Source of the DNA: Nitrosomonas sp. Nm51 | GTDB lineage: Bacteria; Pseudomonadota; Gammaproteobacteria; Burkholderiales; Nitrosomonadaceae | Assembly (NCBI RefSeq): GCF_900111165.1 | Contig: NZ_FOGH01000009.1 | Coordinates: 19,518-83,517, forward strand | Direction of reading: 5' to 3' | DNA: 64,000 bases | Shown: positions 18,163-27,919 of the stretch, piece by piece | Layout: the number at the start of each line of letters is the position of its first letter | Position numbering within the stretch: the first letter of the stretch is position 1 | Notes under the pieces: generated by a model | Told to the model about the DNA's origin: nothing | What the model saw: only the letters and a program-made list of their open reading frames with translations | Database searches by the model: none | Made by a program: the position numbers and the translations under genes

Positions 18163-19566
18163 TTAAGCAAAGGTATTAACGATGCCGTTGTGTCTGCCTA
18201 TGGTAATCCCACCTTCCCGGCTTGTGTCAGAATTATTATGTGCGCTAATTACGGGTGTATTCCTATCTGGATGATTTGCCTGCTGTTCAGCTTTATCCTG
18301 CTGTTGAAATGATTCAGCTCCGACCATGACATCCCCAAGCTGAATACCACTTTCAGCCATTAATTCACGTAATCTCGGTAAGGCCGCCTCTATCGCTTCG
18401 CGTACTGCCAAATGTGGCGATACAAATTGGGCCGATGCTTGCGTGCCGTTGTCATTTGTAAGATTTAACATGATTTCCACCGGGCCGAGGTGGGCCGGAT
18501 TCAGGCGAAGTTCAGCAAACTGATGCTGCTGGCTGGCAAGCCAAACGATTTTTTGCGTGAACTCACCATTCCATTTGGGTTGTCCGATTTGAGCGTCAAT
18601 ATCGATATGTTGCGAGGCAGTTGCATGCGTGGCGGTTTGAGAAAGTGTTTGTGACAAGTTATTTAATCCAGTTTGGAATATTGTATCTGAATCTGTTTGA
18701 AGAAGTGAACTGGCTTCGGTCAGCCTTGCCAGAAAGTCACCGGCATCTGTTGAAAATTCTGAAATTTTGTCACTACTACTGGTAACATTCGCTGCTTGTA
18801 ATAATTGTCCCCAATCCTGATTTCCCAACAGGCTTTGCATTGTATCAATCGAAAATTGCGGCATACTTCCGTTGCGAGCTGTGTTAACTGGGTTTGCATT
18901 ATTTAGTAAGCCGCCGTTTCCTAAATTATTACCGGAGAGATTGGATAGGAACGGCAATTTCTTGCCGTCACCGGCAGAATTGTCTGCTTGTGATAGTTGT
19001 TGCCATGGGTATTGGTTCGTTGGCATTCTGTGTTTATCGTTCTGCTGTATCTCCGATTGAGACTGCAAAAGTATCGAGGTCGAGACTGAAGCGTGTCCGA
19101 GGTTTGTGTTATTTGCATGTATCCCTGACTGATTAGGTGATATTCCTGGCACCTGTACTGTCTGCAGCGGTGGTATTATTGTGTTATCGGTGTTGTTTTC
19201 TGTTAATTCGATTTGCGCTGTGTCATTTTCTTGGCTTGACTCTTGCGCAAGGTCAGACTTTGTTTGAGACGATGATTTTGCTGTATTGCCGGAATCTGAG
19301 TTATCGGTTTTATTAACTGTATTTTCTTTGCTTTCGGTGTTGCCGGCTGATTTTGCATCGACGCTATTTGCGTTTCCTGGGTCGCGGTCAGTTGCTGCCG
19401 GTTGTTTTTTATTTTCGACTTCACGCGCCAGAACGTTGTCAAATTGTTTTCCTTCAGTCTCGTTGGACTCATTGGTGCGTATCAAATCAGTACGATTGAC
19501 TGCTGGCTGCTTTGTCGGTATCTGTGCTTGAATGGGAAAGGATGAATTTAACATAGTTGATCTCAT
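18163..19566 (-). CDS. fliK: Flagellar hook-length control protein FliK
   Basis: The 467-residue protein has a long polar, low-complexity N-terminal two thirds rich in Asn, Gln, Ser and Thr (the molecular ruler part). The conserved C-terminal Flg_hook domain (LRLNPAHLGPVEIMLNLTND, then VREAIEAALPRLRELMAESG) switches the export specificity of FlhB. It is last in the fliFGHIJK operon. The start at 19566 is uncertain: an ATG four codons later (19554) is equally possible. Confidence 0.88.
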   Translation of the reverse strand: MRSTMLNSSFPIQAQIPTKQPAVNRTDLIRTNESNETEGKQFDNVLAREVENKKQPAATDRDPGNANSVDAKSAGNTESKENTVNKTDNSDSGNTAKSSSQTKSDLAQESSQENDTAQIELTENNTDNTIIPPLQTVQVPGISPNQSGIHANNTNLGHASVSTSILLQSQSEIQQNDKHRMPTNQYPWQQLSQADNSAGDGKKLPFLSNLSGNNLGNGGLLNNANPVNTARNGSMPQFSIDTMQSLLGNQDWGQLLQAANVTSSSDKISEFSTDAGDFLARLTEASSLLQTDSDTIFQTGLNNLSQTLSQTATHATASQHIDIDAQIGQPKWNGEFTQKIVWLASQQHQFAELRLNPAHLGPVEIMLNLTNDNGTQASAQFVSPHLAVREAIEAALPRLRELMAESGIQLGDVMVGAESFQQQDKAEQQANHPDRNTPVISAHNNSDTSREGGITIGRHNGIVNTFA

Positions 19567-19631
19567 TAAAATTGTTGGTGTTTATTCTGTAGTTAAGCAA
19601 TGCCTGTACCAAGCTGTTAGTGTATGTGGCG

Positions 19632-20087
19632 TCATTTGGTTGAATTTGAATTGCGATGGGCAAACCGGTTACTGGTAAATTCATCAAGCGCTTTTTGCTC
19701 TATTTTTTTTTGCCGTGTATTTTCCGATTCCTGATGGCGCTGAAATAATGTGGCGTAGGCGTTAAGTTTACGTTGACAGGATTGATATTCGCCGCTGCCA
19801 GTCTTGCGGTTGTTTTCTGTGTATTCGACTGCTAATCGCTGCTCAGAAATGGCATTATCGAGCTTGTTAATAAATGTGGTGAAATTTTGCCACTCAACAT
19901 GCCCCATACCACTTTGTATAGCATTTTGCAAACGGTCCTGATAGCTTTGCCGGTACTGTAGTAATAAATTAAGTTTTCTTTCGGCTTCCAGGTGTTGATA
20001 ATTCAGTCTTCCCAGATTTTTCGCCGAATCGTCGCTCTGTTTCTGTGCAAGATTCAGCAATTTTATTAATGGCGACATATCCGGCAT
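19632..20087 (-). CDS. fliJ: Flagellar export chaperone/ATPase stalk protein FliJ
   Basis: This 151-residue protein is predicted to be almost entirely coiled coil, rich in Gln, Lys, Glu and Arg (for example HLEAERKLNLLLQYRQSYQD). Sequence conservation in FliJ is low, so the call rests on length, helical character and its place between fliI and fliK. FliJ inserts like a gamma stalk into the FliI hexamer of the export ATPase. Confidence 0.85.
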   Translation of the reverse strand: MPDMSPLIKLLNLAQKQSDDSAKNLGRLNYQHLEAERKLNLLLQYRQSYQDRLQNAIQSGMGHVEWQNFTTFINKLDNAISEQRLAVEYTENNRKTGSGEYQSCQRKLNAYATLFQRHQESENTRQKKIEQKALDEFTSNRFAHRNSNSTK

Positions 20088-20102
20088 GTGTGGCTCGTAT
20101 CG

Positions 20103-21539
20103 TTACTGGTTGTCTTGATTATTAAAGAGTGCAAACAAATTTCTAATGCTGTTGTCGTAATTTTCCCGCTGCGCCATGCCTTGTTGCAAAAAGTGACTTA
20201 GCGCCGGATAAATTTTAATTGCCCGGTCAAGTACCGGATCGGAACCTGAAACATAAGCGCCGACACTGATCAGGTCGTGGTTGCGTTGATAATGCGAATA
20301 AATATTTTTAAATTTTCTTGCAGTCTCGAGGTGTTCCATTGATACAATGTTGGCCATGACACGGCTGATGGATGCCTCAGTATCAATTGCCGGGTAGTGG
20401 CCGGATTCCGCCAGTCGGCGTGAAAGTACAATATGCCCGTCTAAAATAGCGCGCGCACTGTCGGCTATTGGATCATTGTGGTCATCTCCCTCGGTAAGAA
20501 CAGTATAAAAAGCGGTAATTGAACCGCTGTCATGCTTGCCATTACCCGCACGCTCGACCAGTTGGGGTAGCCGCGCAAATACAGAAGGTGGGTACCCCTT
20601 TGTGGCTGGCGGCTCGCCGATGGCCAGTGCAATCTCTCTTTGTGCCATGGCATAACGTGTCAGCGAATCCATTATCAGCAGAACATGCTTGCCTTCATCA
20701 CGGAAAAACTCTGCAATCGCAGTGGCGTAGGCGGCGCCCTGAAGCCGGAGTAAGGGTGATGTATCAGCAGGTGCCGCAACAACTACTGAACGTGTAAGGC
20801 CTTCGTGCCCCAATATATTTTCTATGAATTCTTTTACTTCACGCCCGCGTTCTCCTATTAGGCCAACAACAATGACATCCGCAGCAGTGTAACGTGCCAT
20901 CATGCCCAAAAGAACGCTTTTGCCGACACCGCTTCCGGCAAAAAGTCCCATGCGTTGTCCCCGGCCAACGGTCAATAATGTATTGATTGCGCGTACGCCA
21001 ACGTCAAGTGGCTGGCAGACCGGTGTTCGTTCCAATGGATTAAACGGTCTGCTGTAAAGCGGAACGCTTTTCTCGGTTTCGATTAAACCTAAATGATCGA
21101 GTGGTTCGCCGAGTCCGTTGAGTACACGCCCGAGCAATCCTTCGCCGACATTAACATGCTTGGTTTGGTCAGAAGCGCGTCTTTGCGGATGCTGTTTTTT
21201 TCCAATTTTAGGCGGCTCCGCCGCGACTTCGGTGGATATCACTTTTGCGCCGGGCGTTAATCCAAAAATTTCACTGGTTGGCATTAAGTACAGGCGTTCG
21301 TCTGAGAACCCGACAACTTCTGCTGATACATTGTTTCCATTGGATAAAAAAATGGTACAACTGCTGCCGATTGCCAGTTTAAGCCCGGTTGCCTCCATAA
21401 CCAGTCCGGTAACGCGTGTAATGGTTCCATTCAGTAAGACCGGTTTTGAAGCCGTGACGAGTTGATTGCAATTATTTAAATAATTGCGCCAATTTTCATG
21501 ATGATTGTGCATTTGAAAATTATTGATCGATCCAGTCAT
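20103..21539 (-). CDS. fliI: Flagellar type III export ATPase FliI
   Basis: The ATPase energises export and is related to F1 beta. Walker A is [15 protein letters not shown], Walker B lies in [18 protein letters not shown], and the T3SS/F-type signature is [21 protein letters not shown] place the start at ATG 21539 ([10 protein letters not shown]), which overlaps fliH by 20 bases and has a weak GGTGA upstream; that gives 478 residues. A GTG at 21566 and an ATG at 21512 are alternatives. Confidence 0.94.
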   Translation of the reverse strand: MTGSINNFQMHNHHENWRNYLNNCNQLVTASKPVLLNGTITRVTGLVMEATGLKLAIGSSCTIFLSNGNNVSAEVVGFSDERLYLMPTSEIFGLTPGAKVISTEVAAEPPKIGKKQHPQRRASDQTKHVNVGEGLLGRVLNGLGEPLDHLGLIETEKSVPLYSRPFNPLERTPVCQPLDVGVRAINTLLTVGRGQRMGLFAGSGVGKSVLLGMMARYTAADVIVVGLIGERGREVKEFIENILGHEGLTRSVVVAAPADTSPLLRLQGAAYATAIAEFFRDEGKHVLLIMDSLTRYAMAQREIALAIGEPPATKGYPPSVFARLPQLVERAGNGKHDSGSITAFYTVLTEGDDHNDPIADSARAILDGHIVLSRRLAESGHYPAIDTEASISRVMANIVSMEHLETARKFKNIYSHYQRNHDLISVGAYVSGSDPVLDRAIKIYPALSHFLQQGMAQRENYDNSIRNLFALFNNQDNQ

Positions 21540-22233
21540 TATTTTCACCAATGGCCGCCAGTGCACGTCGCCACCGCGTTTCTAAACTTGCGTCAATTTC
21601 GCTTCCATCCGCCTCTAAACGGCAGCCGCCACGCTCCTGATGTGTGTCTTCGTGAATTGTCCAGCTTTCTTGTGGCGACTTTTCCGACAGGTATTGACGA
21701 ATGATTTTTGCGTCCTCCGGGTTGAGAAAAAGGCGTAGACGCTGTTCGGAACCGGGAAGGTGACGGGCTGCCTCCTTAACAATGGGCAAGATTAATTCGG
21801 GGTGTATGGTAAGTGCCTGCGTGATCATTTTTTTGGTTAAACTAATCGCCAGCGCTAAAATATCTTGTGCAATTTGCTGTTCAATTGATTGGATTTGCTC
21901 ATTCAGGTTATTAAATACGGAATTGATTTGATTGAGTTCTGCCTTAACCTCTGATTCACCTTGCTGCCTCCCCTCTTGGTGACCGTGACTCCGGCCTTCT
22001 TGAAAACCATTTTTATAGCCTTCTTCATAACCTTGTTTGAGACCGTCTTCCTTTGCTGCTTGAATTACAGATTCGGTTTCCTGTGTTACGGCAGATGGGG
22101 CAGGATTCTGGGCTGAAACGCATGATTGCGGATTCTCGGCGGATGCTTCCGCGATGGGTATGTCAAACGTGTCCAGCTTCCAGCGCTCGTATGATGCCAG
22201 CTTAGCTTTTGGAATAACAGTGGTTGTATTCAT
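21520..22233 (-). CDS. fliH: Flagellar export ATPase regulator FliH
   Basis: This 237-residue protein contains glycine-spaced repeats of GxxxG type at about residues 65-95 ([20 protein letters not shown] and on), the hallmark of FliH/YscL stalks. A helical region and a C-terminal domain follow ([40 protein letters not shown]). It dimerises and binds FliI and FliN at the base of the export gate. A gap of about 100 bases separates it from fliG, with nothing recognisable in it. Confidence 0.9.
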   Translation of the reverse strand: MNTTTVIPKAKLASYERWKLDTFDIPIAEASAENPQSCVSAQNPAPSAVTQETESVIQAAKEDGLKQGYEEGYKNGFQEGRSHGHQEGRQQGESEVKAELNQINSVFNNLNEQIQSIEQQIAQDILALAISLTKKMITQALTIHPELILPIVKEAARHLPGSEQRLRLFLNPEDAKIIRQYLSEKSPQESWTIHEDTHQERGGCRLEADGSEIDASLETRWRRALAAIGENNDWIDQ

Positions 22234-22333
22234 CTGGATGCTTCCGGTTTTTTTATGTAAATGGCGTGCCGTTGAACGAAGACAGTTTTAGCGGATCATG
22301 TGAAATAACCGGTAGACTGTGTTGCAACGTATG

Positions 22334-23335
22334 TTAAATATAACTGTCATCCCCTTTGCCGCCTAAGGCAATCTGTCCGCTCTCGGCCAGCTGACGCAGC
22401 ACCTTGAGTATTTCTTTTTGTTCGGCTTCAACTTCAGATACGCGTACAGGTCCTTTGCTTTCTATATCTTCTTTCAGGGATTCTACAGCCCGCTTGGACA
22501 TGTTCCGGAAAACTTTTTCGCGGATTTCTTCTTGCGAGCCTTTCAGTGCAATGACCAGAGATTCCGACTGAACTTCTCTGAGTAACAGTTGAATGCCCTG
22601 ATCATCGATATCCACCAGGTTATCGAACACAAACATTTCATCCATAATCTGCTGCGCCAGTTCTTCGTCGTATTGTCTGATATTATCGATTACACTGGTC
22701 TCCTGAACTGTGGGCACATAGTTAAGGATTTCCGCCGCGGCACGGACGCCGCCCATAGGTGCTTTCCGGATATTGTTACTACCAGACAACAACTTGGTCA
22801 GCACATCGTTAAGTTCCCGCAACGCATCGGGTTGAATGCTGTCCAGCGTTGCAATGCGCAGTAATGTATCATTGCGCAGGCGTTCCGCAAAAAGGCTGAG
22901 TATTTCGCTGGCATGATCGCGTTCAAGATGCACAAGAATGGTGGCGATGATCTGCGGATGCTCGTTTTTAATAAGTTCAGCTATCGATGGCGCATCCATC
23001 CACTTCAATCCTTCGATTCCACTGGTGTCGCCACCATGTAGAATCCGGTCGATAAGATTGGCGGCTTTTTCGTCGCCTAGCGCATTGGTTAATACCTTGC
23101 GGATATAGTCACTCGCGCCTTGACCCAATGCAGTTTTTCCATTGGCCTGTGTATTAAATTCTTCAATGACATGCTCGATTTCACCTTGGGTAATGTTGTT
23201 CAGGCCGGACATGGCGCTGCCAAGTTTTTGAACTTCTTTGGGCGACAAAAACTTGAAAACCGAAGCTGCTTCATCTTCGCCGAGCGACATGAGCAGTATT
23301 GCACTTTTTTTCAAACCCATGTCATCCATTGCCAT
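22334..23335 (-). CDS. fliG: Flagellar motor switch protein FliG
   Basis: With the start at ATG 23335 (MAMDDMGLKKSAILL) the protein has 333 residues, the normal FliG length; an open frame from 23416 lies mostly inside fliF and is rejected. Landmarks are LMSLGEDEAASVFKFLSPKE, NEHPQIIATILVHLERDHAS (with the EHPQ motif) and the C-terminal torque helix DQGIQLLLREVQSESLVIAL. FliG sits on FliF and interacts with the stator. It overlaps fliF by 14 bases. Confidence 0.95.
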   Translation of the reverse strand: MAMDDMGLKKSAILLMSLGEDEAASVFKFLSPKEVQKLGSAMSGLNNITQGEIEHVIEEFNTQANGKTALGQGASDYIRKVLTNALGDEKAANLIDRILHGGDTSGIEGLKWMDAPSIAELIKNEHPQIIATILVHLERDHASEILSLFAERLRNDTLLRIATLDSIQPDALRELNDVLTKLLSGSNNIRKAPMGGVRAAAEILNYVPTVQETSVIDNIRQYDEELAQQIMDEMFVFDNLVDIDDQGIQLLLREVQSESLVIALKGSQEEIREKVFRNMSKRAVESLKEDIESKGPVRVSEVEAEQKEILKVLRQLAESGQIALGGKGDDSYI

Positions 23336-25046
23336 TGACCCACTCTTTGACAACATTGGCAACAATCGCCGGCTCGTCGATAGCCAGCTGCTTGGCTTTC
23401 TGAAGATTTTTATCAAATACTTCTTTTCTGATTGATTCTTCAGAAGGTTTTTTATTCAACAAAGGTGTTCCATCCTCGGCAAGTTGCACCGGCTGCTTTG
23501 ATGCATTGGCGGCTGCAGTGCTATCCGTCAATTCTGCGGTCTTTTTCTTGTCCTGCTCAGTATCTTGCGTCAATGATCTGAGAAATGGACGTAGAATTTT
23601 TAGCAAAAAGAACAGTACAATCGCGGCAATTAATAATTGTTTCCCGGCTTCCTGTGCCAGCGCGATAATTTCCGGATCATTCCATAGCGGTATATTCTTT
23701 AGCGCATGGTCTGAATCGGTAAATAAATTATTGGTAACCGTTAAGGTGTCGCCACGCTCCTCATTAAAACCCATTGCGTCTTTTACCAGCTCATTAATTT
23801 CCTGAATTTCTTTATTGGATAGTGGTGAATGCGTGACATTACCTTCCTCGTCAATTGTTTTACGGTAATTGACAACTACGGCAGCTGACAAACGCTTAAT
23901 GTTGCCGGTAGGCAGATGCGTATGTTGAACCGTTTTATCGACTTCATAATTGATGGTTGATTCTTTACGTTGATCAGTCGGCAGCGGTTCTGGTTTTATA
24001 CCGTCGGCCGCGTCTTCATCATTAATCTCGATAGGCGCAATTGCCGGTTCAGGTGGTCGATTGGTTAATGCACCCGGAATGCCGCCATCAATTTTGTTAC
24101 CGGTTGAAACCGACTCCATTGTTTGCTGGCTGCGAATTGATGCCGCTTCGGTATCCGTATTATTCGGACGGTAAATTTCCTCGGCACGCTCGATTCTGGA
24201 GAAATCCAGATCGGCAGTGACCTGAGCGCGTACATTTGCAGCACCGGTAATCGGTGACAGTATCGCTTCGATACGTTTTGTATAGCTTTCTTCAAGCTCG
24301 TGTATATACTCCAGCTGTTTGGCGTCGAGTTTAGATTCATTTTTGGGACGTTCCTGACCGCTGAGCAAATTACCATCCTGATCAACAACAGTGACATTCT
24401 TAACGGGCAGATTGGGAATACTGCTGGAAACAAGATGGACAATAGCGCTGACCTGTTCTTCTCTAAGTATTCTGCCCGGATATAAATTCAGCAATACTGA
24501 AACACTGGGTTTTTGTCTTTCTCTGGCAAAAACGGATGGTTTGGAAATGGCCAGGTGTACACGTGCGCTTTGCACTGCTGAAAGAGACTGTACGGATCGC
24601 GACAATTCCCCTTCCAGGGCGCGTTGATAATTGACCTGTTCGAGAAATTGACTGATGCCGAATTTCTGATTTTCCATTAATTCAAACCCGACCAGCCCCC
24701 CTCGCGGTAATCCCTGGCCTGCCAGGCGTATGCGTGCTTCATGCACCTGGTCACTGGGTATCAGTATTGCGCCACTATTGTGTGAAAATTTGTATGGAAC
24801 ATTTCCTTGTTGCAGTACGCTGATAATTTCGGCGCCATCCTGATCGGAGATATTTGAGTAAAGTACCCGGTAATCGGGTGACTGGCTCCACATCCAGGCG
24901 GCGGCAAGCAACGCAATGCTTGCCGCCGCAGCGAGCATAACTCCCAGTTTTTTCTGGCTGGGCAGCTGATTGAATTTGCCTAATACAGAAGCCATGCCGG
25001 GCGGTGGAATTTTTGCTGTGTTGGTTTCGTTAGGTACTGTGGCCAC
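23322..25046 (-). CDS. fliF: Flagellar MS-ring protein FliF
   Basis: I place the start at GTG 25046, which has AGGAG 7 bases upstream; a TTG 18 bases earlier would put the ribosome site inside the gene. The protein has 574 residues with two membrane helices (ASIALLAAAWMWSQ near the N-terminus and GKQLLIAAIVLFFLLKIL near residue 455) and the YscJ/FliF ring-building domains with LAGQGLPRGGLVGFELME. The C-terminus binds FliG. It is the first gene of the fliFGHIJK operon. Confidence 0.95.
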   Translation of the reverse strand: MATVPNETNTAKIPPPGMASVLGKFNQLPSQKKLGVMLAAAASIALLAAAWMWSQSPDYRVLYSNISDQDGAEIISVLQQGNVPYKFSHNSGAILIPSDQVHEARIRLAGQGLPRGGLVGFELMENQKFGISQFLEQVNYQRALEGELSRSVQSLSAVQSARVHLAISKPSVFARERQKPSVSVLLNLYPGRILREEQVSAIVHLVSSSIPNLPVKNVTVVDQDGNLLSGQERPKNESKLDAKQLEYIHELEESYTKRIEAILSPITGAANVRAQVTADLDFSRIERAEEIYRPNNTDTEAASIRSQQTMESVSTGNKIDGGIPGALTNRPPEPAIAPIEINDEDAADGIKPEPLPTDQRKESTINYEVDKTVQHTHLPTGNIKRLSAAVVVNYRKTIDEEGNVTHSPLSNKEIQEINELVKDAMGFNEERGDTLTVTNNLFTDSDHALKNIPLWNDPEIIALAQEAGKQLLIAAIVLFFLLKILRPFLRSLTQDTEQDKKKTAELTDSTAAANASKQPVQLAEDGTPLLNKKPSEESIRKEVFDKNLQKAKQLAIDEPAIVANVVKEWVNGNG

Positions 25047-25353
25047 AAATATACTCCTGCTCAACTTGCAAGATTATTGTTGATAAAAATTGTTTTAAAC
25101 ATTATTAGTGATGCAATTAGTCGTTTGCTTATACGTCTTTTGGTCGTCAAAAATCGACTGATGCCGCGTAATGATATCCAATCTGGATTACATTCTCAGC
25201 GAACGTATTATCAAGAATTCTCATTTTTCTTGAATGCTCAAATAAAGCAAATTTGCTTGTCTTATTCTAGCCATAACAATACTTTCCTTTAATGCTATGC
25301 TGCGCTTCATCATCAGCAATTGTTATTGAATTTCGAATATAGATGTCAATCAC
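25047..25353. promoter_or_regulatory. Divergent fliF / flrBC-relic control region with inverted repeats
   Basis: This 307-base AT-rich gap separates fliF (minus) from the flrB/flrC relic and fliE (plus). It holds a perfect 14-base palindrome AAGCAAATTTGCTT at 25245-25258 and, close by, TCAAGAA-N9-TTCTTGA at 25211-25233. Either could be an operator. I saw no convincing sigma-54 (-24/-12) element, which the lost FlrC would have needed. Confidence 0.35.
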
Positions 25354-26031
25354 ATGAATGTAGCCGAACCATTGCCGGATATGCCGGGCCAGGAACAGTT
25401 GGAAGTTGCATCCACTGTATTTAATGCGGCCTCTGAACAGCTGTCGGGCGCGTATCGGGATTTGCAGCTGCAGGTGGAGCGGTTGACGCGTGAGCTGATG
25501 CTGGCTAATGGCGGACTGCACCGGCAATTGGCGGCGAAAGAAGCGTTATCTCAGAAACTGGCTTTGTTATTGCGTGCATTGCCTGGCGGTGTCATTGCAT
25601 TGGACCCCGATGCATGTGATATGTCTGAGATGGTCAAGCGCAAAAAATTCAGGGAAGATTTATATTACCGTTTAAACGTTTTTCCGATTGAAGTGCCGGC
25701 GCTAAGACAAAGACCGCTTGATATCGAGCCGTTGGCACGGCGTTTTGTGAAATGGATTAAGATGGTCGCACAGCATTGCTGTGCCCGCAGCCTGTCGCAG
25801 GATGCAATTAACATTCTTACGCACTATCACTGGCCTGACAATGTTCTGGAACTTGAAAACGTGATGCAGCGCGCCATACTACCGGTTGCCGGCACTAATT
25901 CCCGGCAGACTGATATTTCTGTAGAAGCTGCATCACTGGATATGAAAGCGCTGGAGCGCAAGCATATTCTGGATACACTTCGGCATAAATCACAGCCATT
26001 GTGTCGGGGAATTCTGAAATTAGGGTTTTAA
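25354..26031 (+). pseudogene. In-frame fusion relic of flagellar sensor kinase FlrB and sigma-54 activator FlrC
   Basis: This 225-codon open frame joins two different proteins. Residues 1 to about 87 resemble the N-terminus of the flagellar histidine kinase FlrB/FleS (coiled region LSGAYRDLQLQVERLTREL, then PAS start LLRALPGGVIALD). From about residue 89 it is the middle of the NtrC-type regulator FlrC/FleR (VKRKKFREDLYYRLNVFPIE). The kinase core, the receiver domain, Walker A, GAFTGA and Walker B are all missing. The usual WPGNVRELENV motif is worn to WPDNVLELENV, and the Fis-type helix-turn-helix is cut after HILDTLR. It cannot act as kinase or activator. Confidence 0.82.
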
Positions 26032-26033
26032 TT

Positions 26034-26357
26034 ATGGATAGATCTGGAATTGATAATGTATTTGAACAATTAAATGCGGCCTCAGCACTGACCTCAGGTG
26101 TAAAGAAACCGGAAGAAAATAATGAAACAGCCGGGGTTGACTTCAGCGGGACATTAAAAGCCGCGATCGACAAGGTCAATGACGTACAGCAGACAGCGGG
26201 GCAGCTAAGCAGGGACTTTGTCAGCGGCGATTCCGATACGGACCTGCATGAAGTGATGATTTCATTGCAAAAGGCCAATGTATCTTTCCAGTCCATGGTA
26301 CAGGTTCGTAATAAACTCGTCACGGCTTATCAGGAAATAATGAATATGCAGGTCTGA
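26034..26357 (+). CDS. fliE: Flagellar hook-basal body complex protein FliE
   Basis: This 107-residue protein starts at ATG 26034, 2 bases after the flrB/flrC relic stop. The C-terminal half has the FliE signature [20 protein letters not shown] followed by [20 protein letters not shown]. FliE joins the MS ring to the proximal rod. Its position divergent from fliF, after flrBC, is usual; it probably depends on a promoter upstream of or within the relic. Confidence 0.93.
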   Translation: MDRSGIDNVFEQLNAASALTSGVKKPEENNETAGVDFSGTLKAAIDKVNDVQQTAGQLSRDFVSGDSDTDLHEVMISLQKANVSFQSMVQVRNKLVTAYQEIMNMQV

Positions 26358-26382
26358 ATTTGAACGAGGGCATTCATAATTC

Positions 26383-26422
26383 TGTGTCAACCTAACGCCT
26401 AACGCGCTTCGCTTGTTGAGTC
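26383..26422. repeat. Degenerate REP-type repeat
   Basis: The stretch around TAACGCGCTTCGCTTGTTGA resembles the core of the REP repeats at 33947-33978, 34536-34607 and 37108-37186 (AATGCGCTTCGCTTATTG). Its flanks GTGTCAAC and GTTGAGTCAC are nearly complementary. It is read as a decayed copy. Confidence 0.45.
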
Positions 26423-26484
26423 ACTTCAACCGATCACCCAGACAGCGATCGTTTTCAGCGGCGATATAAAATTCGGCAACGAAT

Positions 26485-27138
26485 TTACAAATCCAGTGCA
26501 GCATCCAAGCGGCCCTCAAAATATATCGCCAGTTGGGACAATGTCAAATTCCAGTTTGGAAATGGCATTGCCTATTTTCTGCTGGCGTTCTTGATACCAA
26601 CGTACAATAATTTCAACAGACTGATTTTATTTGGAAATACGTCTTTGATCTTGGTTGATTTCCGAAACTGACGAGGCACCGCTTCATTGGCGTTGGTTGT
26701 ATACATTATGCGGCGTATCGGCTCAGGGTATTTGAAGAATACCGATGAATTGTCCCATTTGCTTCGCCATGATTCGATCATAGTAGGATACTGTTTTCCC
26801 CATTTTGCCTCCAGTGTATCAAGCGCACTCTCGGCGGCTTTTTTGGTCTGGTTGCCTTTCAGACTCAAGATATAGTCCGCGTCTTGCCGGACAATCTGGC
26901 TGGTTATTTTCTTCTGGCAACCCATCGCATCAATTGCGATCACCGTTCCTGTAAGATCCAGACGGGAAAGCAGTTTGGGAATGGCCGTAATTTCATTGGA
27001 TTTTTCACCCACTTGAGCCTGACCCAAAACCAGACTATTGCGCTGCGCCCATGCGCTAACCATATGGATCGCCGCCTTTTTTGGAACCCTGTCAATACTA
27101 CGCCTGGTCATGTTAGGTATCCAGCTTGACACTGACAA
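26485..27138 (-). pseudogene. Chimeric transposase relic: ISAs1-type N-part joined to IS256-type C-part
   Basis: On the minus strand a 188-codon frame (27138-26572) begins like the middle of an ISAs1-family transposase (RRSIDRVPKKAAIHMVSAWA, VIAIDAMGCQKKITSQIV, YILSLKGNQ). It then continues in frame as the C-terminal part of an IS256-family transposase (YPEPIRRIMYTTNANEA, LLKLLYVGIKNASRK). After an in-frame TAG at 26572-26574 the same frame goes on to the normal IS256 end (NWNLTLSQLAIYFEGRLDAA) and stops at 26485. No terminal inverted repeats were found. It is non-functional. Confidence 0.8.
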
Positions 27139-27204
27139 TACTTTAATGTAGAAAGTGTTGGTGTTTAGAGAAAATTATTTATTGTCAAATAAAATCAAAT
27201 TCTA

Positions 27205-27570
27205 GTGACTGGAAGATCAGGCAGAATACTTTTGGTTTTAATCATGTTTTGGTTGCCATTGCAAGGAGCGTTTGCTTTTGGGCAGTTGCCGTGCGTACAT
27301 GAAGAAAATACAGTTAATAAAATCAATGCCGTTGATGCTCCTCCTATAACTGATGGCCACCAGCATGCGCTTCATTTCAAAGAAACAAGTAACACGGCTT
27401 CCGGCCAAGAATGTGAGGTGGACACCTTATGTCATGTAAGCTGCAGCACTTATATACCTTCTATACTTTCTGATCCATCCTCCCCCGATTGCATTTCCTG
27501 TAATTTCTCGGTTACAGCTCAATCAGATTCGTTTATACCTGAACAATTTCAACGCCCTCCTCTCGCATAA
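27205..27570 (+). CDS. CzcI-like small secreted protein of the metal efflux operon
   Basis: This 121-residue protein starts at GTG 27205 with a clear signal peptide (RILLVLIMFWLPLQGAFAFG). The mature part has a CVHEE start, a His-rich patch (DGHQHALHF) and paired cysteines (CEVDTLCHVSC, CISC). That pattern, and its place ahead of efflux genes, fits the CzcI family of periplasmic metal-responsive proteins. Assignment is by pattern, not by strong identity. A 349-base gap with a repeat element separates it from the TolC-like gene. Confidence 0.6.
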   Translation: MTGRSGRILLVLIMFWLPLQGAFAFGQLPCVHEENTVNKINAVDAPPITDGHQHALHFKETSNTASGQECEVDTLCHVSCSTYIPSILSDPSSPDCISCNFSVTAQSDSFIPEQFQRPPLA

Positions 27571-27737
27571 TTCACCCTGAGCAGTAACAAGAAACCCACT
27601 GGCTTAAAGGTGGTTAGGCGCTATCTATTATATTGAGCTTGATGGATTTCATCGGTGGCCGAATAAATTTCATTCTGATCCTGGCTAGATGCACGACAAA
27701 AGCATTTGACAGGTTAAGGCATAGTTTCCTTCACGTT

Positions 27738-27890
27738 AAGGAGCCGTGAATAAATAAGCGTGACAATTGGGCGCGTCTGGCGGGATGCAAGGCGAGAGGT
27801 GAGTCATCAAGCTACGGCGGCGGCGAACAACGCCGCAGTGTGCCCGCCAGATGCGAACCAGGTGTTACAGTTATTTATGAACGACTCCTA
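27738..27890. repeat. MITE-like 153-bp element with long imperfect inverted repeats
   Basis: The left end AAGGAGCCGTGAATAAATAA and the complement of the right end AGGAGTCGTTCATAAATAAC align, and the similarity continues inwards for about 45 bases to TCTGGCGGG on both sides. The centre is GC-rich with an inner hairpin (GCGGCG-AACAA-CGCCGC near 27819-27835). The element has no coding capacity and lies between the CzcI-like and TolC-like genes. A solo end matching the right terminus lies after dapB at 52683. The rest of the 349-base gap shows nothing recognisable. Confidence 0.7.
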
Positions 27891-27919
27891 AGGCTTTTAT
27901 ATTACGAGTATGGCGCATT

